Shown here piece by piece: positions 12,067-21,414 of a stretch of DNA of 64,000 bases. Origin of the DNA: Proliferodiscus dingleyae (lineage: Eukaryota > Ascomycota > Leotiomycetes > Helotiales > Lachnaceae); NCBI GenBank assembly GCA_003988795.1, contig QYAK01000004.1, positions 1 through 64,000 on the forward strand, in the 5' to 3' direction. Positions within the stretch are counted from its first letter, which is position 1, and each line of letters opens with the position of its first letter. The notes beneath the pieces are model-generated. The model was not told the DNA's origin, searched no databases, and worked only from the letters and a program-made list of their open reading frames with translations. The translations under genes and the position numbers were made by a program.

Positions 12067-14058
12067 ATGTCCCACGAGGCTCTGAAAGAAGAGCTATCTC
12101 AGAACTCCCACGTTTGCGTAGACTCACCTTTACGAGAAAACTTGTTTGAGACTTCGGCTGCACCACCACCTTCACCTACTATTGGTGTAAAGGAAAATGA
12201 ATCGCCGGGTTTTCGCAAGTTATCCATCGAATCACTTTTAACGCTGGTTTCAAGAGAAGATAGCGAAACTGAGCAATTTCTTCCAGATCAAGATGATTCT
12301 TCAAGACTTGTGTCCCGGCTTCCATGGTACCGCCGTTTGAAAACGGTTTATTCTATACCACCAGTCCGGTTCACATTGGTGGCCGTAGGGAACTTCATAC
12401 TCGTTTTCGTCCCAAGCTTTCTTCAGCGGAGGGAAAAGCGGAAGCCGCATCCGACTTCCTACCTCGATGGCCTTCGAGGCTTGGCAGCCTTTCTCGTCGT
12501 GCAGGTAGGTCAAGGCCTCGTACATAGGAAGGCTCCCTCAAGTATCTGACCATGTTTCAGGATCATCTACTTCGTGATGTAAGGGCCACTAACTTGCTTT
12601 GGCTTCGATTTTGACGATATCTGTCCTATCGTTGTTCACTTATATTGAATTTTGCCCCCTCAACTTTTCTTGTCTGCGTTCTACTCATCAGCAATACAAT
12701 GACTAACTCCACTGTGTCCAGTGGTTCCCTATCCTTCCTTATGGCTATGGCAGTTCACCAGGTGCGAATCTGTTTATACAGCTTCCTATCATTCGCGCTG
12801 TGTATTCTGGAAGTGGAATGGTCACAATCTTCTTCATCGTCTCCGGTTTCGCACTTAGTTACAGAGCGTTGGGACAAATTCGCAAGCGTCAAGTTGCACC
12901 TGTACTACAGACCTTGGCATCATCTCTTTTCCGTAGAGGGACTAGACTCTATTTTCCAACTACTATATCCACCCTGATATCGATGGTCTTTCGATTGGTT
13001 CACTTGTACCCTATCAACCCGAGCCCGCCACTCACTCTTCCAGTAGTAGCGCCAACATTTTTGGCGCAGCTGTATGACTGGTTTGTTAACTGGAAGATAC
13101 TCATCAACCCATTCCAGCCTATTAATGTTGGTGATCCATATCCACCACCGTACGATAGTCATTTATGGAGTAAGTTCGCTAAGAAAGCTCAACTTTCTAC
13201 TGGGTCAATGGACTATGGGTCTTATTTTTTCACTGACACATATCGGTAGCTATTCCTATCGAGTTTCGAGGATCAATTGTCATCTACATCATGCTTCTTG
13301 CACTTTCAAAGACAGATCAAGTGCCTCGGATCCTGATACTGGTACTATTCGTGCTATATGTTTTCTACCTTGGACGATGGGATATAGTGCTCTTTATCAG
13401 CGGCGTAGTATTGGCCGAGATCCAGTACCTACGGAGAGAACTATTCCCAGAGCCATCATTTCTGCTCGACAATCCTACGCATCCAACCTCGGCCAAACGG
13501 AGCCAGTATATGAAAGTCTTCTGGAGGCTTCTTCAGCATACCCTGACTATCTCTTTGTTCTGTCTTGGGCTTTTCTTGATTAGCTTTCCCGATCTTGATA
13601 GCGAACGATCCCCTCACTACGCTGGATTGGCCAGCTGGACCCCGGCTCTATATGGCAGCAGATATCTACGCCAAAAGTTTTGGGATACAATTGGAGCGAT
13701 GCTCTTCCTGGCGGCAATTGAGTTCTCCGCTCCTATTAGATTTGCGGAGGATTCGACACCATTGTTACAAATGCCGTTCAACACTGGGTTGGCACAGTAC
13801 CTCGGAGACATCTCCTTCTCACTATACATGCTGCATGGCCCTATCATTTACGGTTTCGGGTGGGCGATGTTGATGGAAGCAAGAGCTGCTCCTGCAACCT
13901 ACATCTGGGCTTTCACGAAGTACTTTGTGATAGTCTTAGTTTTGTCCGTCTGGTCTGCTGACATATTTTGGAGATTGGTGGACAGCAAAGCCATGGCCCT
14001 TGGGAAATGGATAGCAAACAAATGTTTCATTAAGGAAGGAGCTGTCCCTTCCATCTAG
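12067..14058 (+). CDS. Acyltransferase-3 family membrane protein
   Basis: Polytopic membrane O-acyltransferase (acyltransferase 3/OafA type), which transfers acyl groups to sugars or other small molecules. Four exons: 12067..12504, 12561..12578, 12722..13169, 13250..14058, giving 570 residues in one frame. The family motif DGLRGLAA lies near residue 133; the conserved His follows at about residue 148 and is encoded by the 18-nt second exon. Later hallmarks are FIVSGFALSYRAL, LWTIPIEFRGS (restored across intron 3) and a C-terminal GDISFSLYMLHGP. It is a clear paralogue of the gene at 24554-26161, which has no introns and guided the splice choices. The N-terminal 120 residues are hydrophilic and presumably cytosolic. 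The substrate is unknown. Its paralogue sits in a glycan gene cluster, so a sugar acceptor is plausible. Confidence 0.88.
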
Positions 14059-14904
14059 ATGATGTAGAGCCTCTATCTTCTTCAAAATTGTGCTTTCTAA
14101 AACTCAGGTCAAGAGAACATAGTTGCGAAGATTCGTGTCTAGGGTCATAATCACCCAAGTAGGAAAGCTTTTCGATATTAATGTACAGCACTGTACCATA
14201 AACTAGAGACCCAGCACAAGCCGAGGCTCGTTAAGTCACGCGTTTCTCACCGAAGAGTCATGCCAGAGCACTCATACATGTAAGTTGCCGTCTGCAAGAA
14301 TCTCTGCTTGAAAATAGTTCGGAAAGGATCGGTTAGTGTCGCGGGAAAACTAGGAAGGGGCCAAGAGCAAGGGGCCGATGGGCACAGCCGAGGTCCCAGT
14401 GGCCATCGATGCCGGCATCATCGTGCAGCTCTCGTAGCCGCACGGGCGTGTGTGCACACGAGGGACTGCAGCTGTGTAGACCACGATTGAGAACTCTGGA
14501 CTCGAAATCGAGAAGAGGCAGAGGATTAGCAGCTGGACTTGCTTGGTCTGAGGATAAAAGGAGAGAGTTAGTGCAGATATATGTGGCAAGGCGGCGGCAA
14601 GAAGTCAGAACATTCCCAGCTGCATTGGATGGCCTCTGTGGCCCAATCCTGGGGTATTCCCCACCTTCACAAGCTTCGCCCACAACCCATAGCTGTCTTC
14701 CCCTCCACCCGAGACCGCGCTGCTCTATCACTTTGCCTCTGCCGAAAGCGACGGGCCATGTCAACCCTTTCCATTATTTACAGCAAAGGCGCCAGACGGG
14801 TGTAGTCATACATCGCCTCTGACGTACAAGAAAAGTAGACTTCCCCGCCTCCATCAATCTTCTGGGCTTCACCACAATACCCAAAATCACATTGTACAGT
14901 CAGA
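14059..14904. other. Intergenic region, promoter of malate synthase
   Basis: No gene is supported here. Two CCGAGG hexamers (listed separately) occur upstream of malate synthase. The 80 bases before the ATG are C/A-rich, as in a fungal 5' leader. Confidence 0.6.
14221..14393. promoter_or_regulatory. Two CCGAGG (CCTCGG) motifs
   Basis: CCGAGG occurs at 14221-14226 and 14388-14393, about 680 and 515 bases before the malate synthase ATG. The complement CCTCGG is the known FarA/FarB core for fatty-acid induction of beta-oxidation and glyoxylate genes in Aspergillus. Two copies in 850 bases are suggestive, not decisive. Confidence 0.35.
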
Positions 14905-16639
14905 ATGGCCACTACCGACACGATTATTCAAGGCGTCAACGTCTCCGGGTCTATCACGGACTTCAACAAGAAGATCCTCACTAAGGATGCTCTAGCTTTC
15001 CTCGCCCTCCTTCACAGGTCCTTCAATGGCACTCGCAAGGAGCTCCTACAACGACGTGTGATCAGACAAGCAGAGCTCGATAAGGGCTCTCTGCCTGACT
15101 TTCTTCCCGAGACAAAGCACATTCGAGAGAATGATGCTTGGAGGGGAGCGCCTCCCGCTCCGGGTCTGATTGACCGTAGAGTAGAGATCACAGGGCCGAC
15201 GGATCGCAAGATGGTAGTCAATGCCCTGAATTCAAATGTCTGGACATACATGGCCGATCTCGAAGGTAATGCTAAGGAGCCAAGCTTTTGGGAAAGCTGC
15301 TAACACCTGGCGACTAGATTCAAGTGCTCCGACATGGGACAACATGATCAACGGACAGGTTAACCTCTACGACGCCATCCGCAAGCAGGTCGACTTTAAA
15401 CAAGGCGAGAAGGAATACAAGCTTCGAACGGATCGTACACTTCCAACATTGATCGTACGACCTCGAGGCTGGCATTTGGAGGAGAAACACGTAACCGTCG
15501 ACGGAGAAGTAATGTCTGGCAGTCTTTTCGATTTCGGTCTATACTTCTACCACAACGCGAAGGAGCTCATCAAGCGGGGAACCGGACCATATTTCTACCT
15601 TCCGAAGATGGAGTCTCATCTGGAGGCCCGTCTCTGGAACGATGTTTTCAATCTCGCACAAGACTTCATTGCCATCCCAAGAGGAACAATTCGAGGAACA
15701 GTCTTGATCGAGACTATCCTTGCAGCTTTCGAGATGGACGAAATTATCTACGAGCTCCGAGACCACAGTTCAGGATTGAACTGTGGAAGATGGGACTATA
15801 TATTTAGCGTGATCAAGAAGTTCCGCCAAAACTCCAATTTCGTCCTCCCAGACCGTTCGGCCGTCACCATGACGGTGCCCTTTATGGACGCCTACGTAAA
15901 GCTGCTGATCCAGACCTGCCACAGACGCCAGGTCCATGCAATGGGTGGCATGGCCGCCCAGATTCCAATCAAGGACGACAAGCAAGCAAACGACAAGGCA
16001 ATGGAGGGCGTCTACGCAGACAAGCTCCGCGAGGTCAAGGCCGGTCATGATGGGACCTGGGTTGCTCACCCAGCACTTGCATCCATCGCGTCTGAAGTTT
16101 TTAATAAGCACATGCCCACCCCCAACCAAATGTTCGTGCGGCGCGAAGACGTAAAGATTGGCCAGAATGACCTTTTAAATATGAATGTGCCAGGCAGCAT
16201 TACCGAGAACGGTATCCGCAAGAACCTCAACATTGGTCTCGGCTACATGGAGGGCTGGCTCCGCGGGATAGGATGTGTTCCAATCAACTATCTTATGGAG
16301 GATGCAGCGACAGCCGAGGTAAGCCGAAGCCAGCTGTGGCAATGGGTGAAGCACGGTGTCCCTACAGCGGAGGGCAAGAAGGTAGATAAAGCATACGCGC
16401 TGAAGCTGCTGAAAGAGCAGGCGAATGACCTTGCCGCCAAGGGCCCCAAGGGCAACAAGTTTCATTTGGCCGCTCAATACTTCTCCGGTCAAGTCACTGG
16501 AGAAGACTATGCTGACTTCCTGACATCGTGAGTCTTCCTTGTGTGCCCCAATGATTTGAGACCTAACTAACGTATCTTTAGACTTCTGTATAATGAAATC
16601 ACCAGTGTTGGAAGCTCTTCCCCGGCCTCAAAGCTTTGA
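14905..16639 (+). CDS. acuE: Malate synthase, peroxisomal (glyoxylate cycle)
   Basis: Condenses glyoxylate with acetyl-CoA to malate, allowing growth on acetate and fatty acids. Three exons: 14905..15265, 15318..16527, 16582..16639; product 542 residues, the usual length for fungal malate synthase. The family signature (RDHSSGLNCGRWDYIF) lies at about residues 266-281. The C-terminus is SKL, a type 1 peroxisomal targeting signal, encoded by the 58-nt last exon. The donor of intron 2 overlaps an in-frame TGA, so a transcript retaining the intron would end in ...DFLTS at residue 524 and lack SKL. Introns have good branch sites (TAACACC, ACTAAC). The gene is not functionally linked to its neighbours in an obvious way. 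Confidence 0.95.
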
Positions 16640-18002
16640 TTTTCTTTCCGTTTGGGGCAGCTCTGGTAGCATAGGAAGCAATTTGTATGAAATAAATGAA
16701 GTTTGAATTAATCACCAGTTCAATGAGATGCGCATTACCCAAGTTTATGTGCGGGATATGTGTTATCTTTGGTAATCGGAGCCTGTTTAGCCTGTAGATC
16801 TACTAGTAAGGCAACCAGACGTACTTCATATAACCTTAAAACAACTACTGAAGATGTTGCGTCGCCCACTCGGGTCCCAGATCTCCAGTCAAATCTATTC
16901 AGCAGTAAGGTCTATACGTGCATTGAGGGACTCTTTGTACACGGCCTGTGAACTGGTCGTGTGCTTCTAGGAACTGAAAAGCGTGCAGAAGATCAATCTG
17001 TACCGCTCCATAATCTCCGAAAAGCCAATGGATCTCGTACTTTGACAAACTGCTTCAATACGCATAAGCCAGCTTGTACCGAAGCCCATCATGCCTCGCT
17101 TGCGGGCTGGTCTATCGTGTACTTATGCTAGTATGCGAGAATGACGAACGAGGGGCAGTGGAGGCAAACAGTTCAATGGGTCAATCCCGGTCTTCGATGT
17201 TTGAACTGCTTTACCAGGCTAGGATGGGCAAGTGGGCACTACCCTGACCAGACCAGGCCTAAAGATATCTTGAACATATCGAGACGAGACATGGAGTGCA
17301 GGTGTACTGTACTGTAGGGAGGTGCTCGGACTACAAGTTACCCGCGGTTGTTAGAAACCTCCAGGGGCTGGCTTGTTGCTCGGAGGCCGCTTTATGGCTG
17401 GTCGCAGGAACGAGAACGAGATGCAGCAGAGCCCCAGCTCTTCTAAAATGTATTGCTATAGATACGCAGATCTGAAGGGGTATCTTAACTCTCCATCATT
17501 TTGGGGATAAGTCGGTCTTCAAAAATATCTTCACTGGCAGTACCACGAGCAATTTAGCCAGATTACACAGCTGGTGAAGCTGCACGTGACTTGGACAGCC
17601 CGCAGGGCAGCATTGCCTCTTTGTCAAAGAGAGCCAAGCTTTGCGCAGATTTGCGCGAGTTTATTGTGTCCAACCCAGCTATCCACACGGTGAGTTTGGG
17701 GTTGTCCAGAATCATGAATGTTATAAACTCTTTCGATACGAGAGGACCCTGCGTTCTTTCCAAACATGCGCATGTTATACCGTGCAATCTGAGGGATAAA
17801 TTGTTGCACTTTCGCTATCCACCCCCTCGGTTGCCACTCATATTCTCTCAATCTTCTCCATTAAGTTCTCAACTCTCCAGCTCTTGTCAAATCTGAGCTT
17901 TACAAGAAGATTTACTTCCACAAAGATTGCAAAATATCAATCTCATTCAGAAAGAAAACCCTGACCTGCCAAGCCGGCTATAACCTTATCGACAACGCCA
18001 AG
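16640..18002. other. Intergenic region, promoter of copper transporter
   Basis: No gene is supported. The notable content is a tandem pair of TTTGCGC sites at 17640-17657 (listed separately). The last 150 bases before the Ctr ATG are pyrimidine- and A-rich, like a 5' leader. Confidence 0.6.
17640..17657 (+). promoter_or_regulatory. Tandem Mac1-type copper-responsive elements
   Basis: TTTGCGCA (17640-17647) and TTTGCGCG (17650-17657) sit ten bases apart, about 363 and 353 bases before the ATG of the Ctr gene. Both fit the yeast Mac1 consensus TTTGC(T/G)C(A/G). Paired sites one helical turn apart upstream of a copper transporter suggest copper-starvation induction. Confidence 0.5.
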
Positions 18003-18607
18003 ATGGATACAGATGCGAGTATGGCAAATTCAACGACCAGTATGTCGATGAGCATGATGTCCATGACATTCTTCACGTCTACTATGACGCCCTTATACTC
18101 TGAAGCGTGGACCCCAAACTCAACAGGACAATATGCCGGAACCTGCATTTTCCTCATCATCTTAGCCCTCATCTTTCGCGCTCTGCTTGCGCTCAAGGCA
18201 TGGAAGGAGACAGCTTGGTTGGATGCCGAGTTCAAGCGAAGATACGTCACTGTTGCGGGCAAAATGTCCAAGTCAGAGTCGGTCTCTTCAGATGTGGATA
18301 GCAAAAGGATGATCCTGTCGGAGAATGGCGTTGAGGAGGAAGTGATGGTTGTCAAGAAGAAAAGTATGGCGACTCGACCTTGGAGAATCACCACGGATCC
18401 TATTCGCGCTGTCATGGACACTGTTACCGTTGGCATTGGCTACCTACTGTGAGTAGCTATATTACCCATCTCTCAGAATCTACTGATGATTCTGCCAGTA
18501 TGCTTGCTATCATGACCATGAACGTGGGTTACTTCATGTCAATTTTGGGCGGCACCTTCCTCGGAAGCTTAGCCCTTGGACGCTACGCAATCCAGGAACA
18601 GCACTAA
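18003..18607 (+). CDS. Ctr-family high-affinity copper transporter
   Basis: Forms a trimeric copper(I) channel in the plasma or vacuolar membrane. Two exons: 18003..18448 and 18499..18607; 184 residues. The N-terminus is methionine-rich (MSMSMMSM at about residues 14-21), as in Ctr ectodomains. Three membrane segments are visible: about residues 43-66, 137-158 and 160-180. The MxxxM pore motif is in the second (Met150, Met154), with a GGTFLG small-residue packing motif in the third. A charged loop with lysine-rich stretch separates segments 1 and 2. The intron (50 nt, GTGAGT donor, CTGAT branch) splits the second membrane segment. Two Mac1-like sites lie upstream. Confidence 0.92.
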
Positions 18608-19047
18608 ATCTTCATTGTACACTTAATGAGAAACGACTGGCGTTCGGAAACGGCTTTGAAGCGCCTTGCTGGCCGAGGGATCAGATTTTCTACTTTAATT
18701 GAGAGCGAAGAACATACATAGTTACCAACAACAATCATCGTAACTTTAATGCAGAAAACAACGCAAGCAGTGAAGGCCGTCTTACCATTTGTGAGCCAGC
18801 GTGAAAATCTGGGTTCGCCTGACATCTAGCACCGTCGTGCTTGTGACTTCTAATCGGAAGTTCACATGCATCCATATATTACAGAAATTATCATTTCTCT
18901 TGGTAGAGATTAATGTCTTAAGTCCAGCAACGGTAGGGAGAGCTCGTGTGACGCCGAAGATTAATACACGTATCAAAGAGGCATATGGAAGTGCGTTTGA
19001 CATCTGAAAGTATTAATTGCTTATAGGCATCTAATAAGAAAGAAATC

Positions 19048-19170
19048 TAAATAGCCCCTGAAACGAGTATAGGCACTACCCATATATATATCCTTAGGGG
19101 GATCGGGTAGTGCTAGGTCGGAGGGGTTCCGGACCTAACTCGTACGCGTTTCAGGTACGCATGCTATTTA
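19048..19170. mobile_element. Foldback/MITE-like element
   Basis: The ends are inverted copies: TAAATAGC...CCTGAAACG on the left and CGTTTCAGG...GCTATTTA on the right (with short insertions in the right arm). An inner pair, GGCACTACCC-like at 19071-19081 and GGGTAGTGC at 19105-19113, continues the hairpin. There is no coding capacity. This fits a miniature inverted-repeat element about 123 bp long. Confidence 0.5.
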
Positions 19171-19365
19171 CGTGACTGCCTTTGCAGATTGTACTAAGCC
19201 CCTTTGGCTTCCTGCCTTCTTGTAAACACCAAGCCAAAAGCTCTTGGGCGTCACAATTATTATTATTCTTTTGTTTAGCTTTTTGGAATAATATGCTAGT
19301 TAATATTAGTAAAGATAATTATAAGTTTTAAAGTAGGATTGATAAGAGGAATATAAGCTAGCTCT

Positions 19366-19535
19366 TGTCACGGGCCTGACGGTCACGTGTCTTAGCGTGG
19401 TCACGTACACCCACGCATACAAAACTCTTCCTTTTACATGCTGTATTCTAGTTTCCTTTCTTCCTTCCTTAGTTTAGAATTATATTTGATTCGCCCTATT
19501 ATGCGTTCTACGCCTTGGGATTCGTGATCGTGACA
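19366..19535. mobile_element. Solo LTR with target-site duplication
   Basis: The 170-bp unit starts TGTCACG and ends CGTGACA, so its termini are perfect 7-base inverted repeats of the TG...CA type. It is flanked on both sides by the same five bases, GCTCT (19361-19365 and 19536-19540), the target duplication expected for integrase-mediated insertion. No internal retrotransposon sequence or second LTR is present, so recombination between two LTRs probably removed the body. The Gypsy/Copia class is not determined. Confidence 0.8.
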
Positions 19536-19847
19536 GCTCTAGTACTTAATATTTAGCAAGTTATCTAGAAATAGATCTTAGTCTAATTAATAAGTAATTA
19601 GTTATTAACTAAGTAAGACCTACTTGCTATTTTTTGCATTTTCACTTAATTTTAGCATGCGTTATAGGGCAAAGAAACGGCCCCGAGCTTAATCCTCCCG
19701 TCTAGCAACTATTCTGATCATAATGGTTTCGTCACGTGGTACCCTAGAACTTCTCTTTTAAAGTTCGATCTAATATAATCAAAGACACTATCGAAAATTT
19801 CCCCTTTGACAACTCTGGGGAACCCCCAGCTTGAAGAATAGAGACTC

Positions 19848-21116
19848 CTATGGCTTGTATTGCGCCATCTCGTTGCACTCCTCTTGGACAGTCTGGTTCT
19901 CAATGTAGTCCCAAAAGCCTTCGCTCTTCGGATCACTCATCGCGTTACTCCTGTGCAGCTTCTCCTCGAATTCCTCCCGGCTTTTGACCGCATAGTGGTG
20001 CAGAGCAATACGGTCTCTACTTATCGGACTGCGCCATGCCATTCTATCAATCACATCTCCATGCTCTCCAACAGTCATAGCGCCGTCTCTAAGACCAAAT
20101 TTATGTGGATTTTGAGCACCACCAAAGAACGAAGTCTTCACAATTGATTTGATGTGATGATTATCATCCGTCCCGCCATTCAGCTCCAATGGACTATCGC
20201 TCACACAAGTGGTGAAAGCTTTTCGACAAGATTCTGGACGCTGCAGGATGCCGTTTGAAGTGTGTGTTTTCCAATTCACGCCAAGAGCGCCAACCGCGTC
20301 ATCCGGTTCGAGCTGAACCAGGATCTCTTCCAATGTTTCTGGACCTGTTGTTTCAAGGAACTCATCGGTATCAATGAACGCCATCCAAGTGTGGTTGCTG
20401 CCGTGCCACTCCACGCACCGAGCGTAGAATATTGGCTGCATAAATCGAGCACGTGTAGCACGATCCTGGTAGTGGAAGGTCATCGCTGAGTCCGGGATGC
20501 CATAATCCATTTTATAGGTCGAAAGCGGAGGATCTGAGCCGTCGTCCATGATGTAGAATCGCTTGATCCCGACATGATGGTAGTGGTGAGTCAGCCATTC
20601 CGGTAGGTCTCGAACTTGGTCTTTAATAGCTAGGCAAATAGCCACATATTCTTCTTCGGACTTTTCTCCACCTTTCGTAGCTGGTGTTGCTGTCTTAGTG
20701 GACGCCGATGAGGGTGTTGGTTTCTGCGACTCTGTGGCTTTTGTTATGTCTGTCACTGCTGGTAATTCTGCTGAAGATGGTGTTGCAGCGGATAAAGCAT
20801 CTTCCAAAGTCAGCGCTCTGGCAATGATGAGATCTTTGCGCAATCATTTGATTATCTTACCAGCTACAGGATGAGTCTTTGAAGGTGCTTCTGCAGTTGG
20901 TACTGGTACCAAATTGTGGAAATCGAAAAATTTCTTAGCTCCACTGGGAAGACGGTCCAGTTGGACAGCCGGAAGGCTTTGTCTGAGTGCTTGCAAATCA
21001 TTGTTGAAGAATACGAAATGTATCGTCAACAGCAAAGCAGCTAAGACGATGATGAATCGCCATTTGATGGACTTCAGAAGTACAAACAGAGAAGTCTCTG
21101 AAGCCATGATGTCCAT
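19848..21116 (-). CDS. GT92-like glycosyltransferase, type II membrane protein
   Basis: Probable Golgi glycosyltransferase of the GT92 (DUF23) kind. Two exons: 21116..20861 and 20800..19848; 402 residues. A membrane anchor lies at about residues 21-37 after a short cytosolic tail, followed by a Ser/Thr/Pro stem. The catalytic region begins EEYVAICLAIKDQ; FYIMDDGSDP is near residue 165-174 and the metal-binding DTDEF near residue 229. The exons lie in the same frame separated by a TGA; a 60-nt intron (GTAAGA donor, CTGAC branch, GAAG acceptor) removes the stop and keeps the frame, so I read the gene as intact. The ATG at 21107 is an alternative start. The O-fucosyltransferase-like gene diverges from the same 298-bp promoter region. 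Donor sugar and acceptor are unknown. Confidence 0.82.
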
Positions 21117-21414
21117 GTGAGTAGTCACTTTGGAAGTCAGCAAGATGGCGAGAGAGAAGGAATGGACATGGTGTCACATCCTGTTCTACATTCTGCCATT
21201 GCATTTCGGGTAACCCTAGCGCGATATTGGGGAAGTAAGGGTGTAGATTGATCTAACCTATCATGTCTGACACCATTTCTCCTTTTTCACAGGGGTTTTT
21301 CCAGACGCGAAACATCTAGTTCTGTTCTACGACATATCTTCTGTCAGCAAGCGGCAATTTCATTCCTGCATATTCTAGAATTGTCGTATTCCAACTATCT
21401 CTACCCCGTCCACA
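21117..21414. promoter_or_regulatory. Bidirectional promoter of two glycosyltransferase genes
   Basis: Only 298 bases separate the start codons of the GT92-like gene (minus) and the O-fucosyltransferase-like gene (plus), so both should use one shared regulatory region. No binding site is identified with confidence. Confidence 0.6.

Larger units (their letters stand above)
18608..19847. other. Intergenic region with transposon remnants
   Basis: No gene is supported. It contains a foldback element (19048-19170), a strongly AT-rich stretch from about 19255 to 19665 and a solo LTR (19366-19535) inserted in the AT-rich stretch. The AT-rich, TA-dinucleotide-rich flanks look like an old element decayed by repeat-induced point mutation; this is an inference from composition. 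Confidence 0.6.

Noticed and set aside
15770..16129. 119-codon frame opposite malate synthase
   Set aside because: It is the antisense shadow of a strongly conserved coding exon; no domain of its own.
20844..20846. GT92-like gene as a pseudogene because of an in-frame TGA
   Set aside because: A GT-AG intron with a fitting branch site removes the stop and keeps the frame; flanking sequence is otherwise intact.
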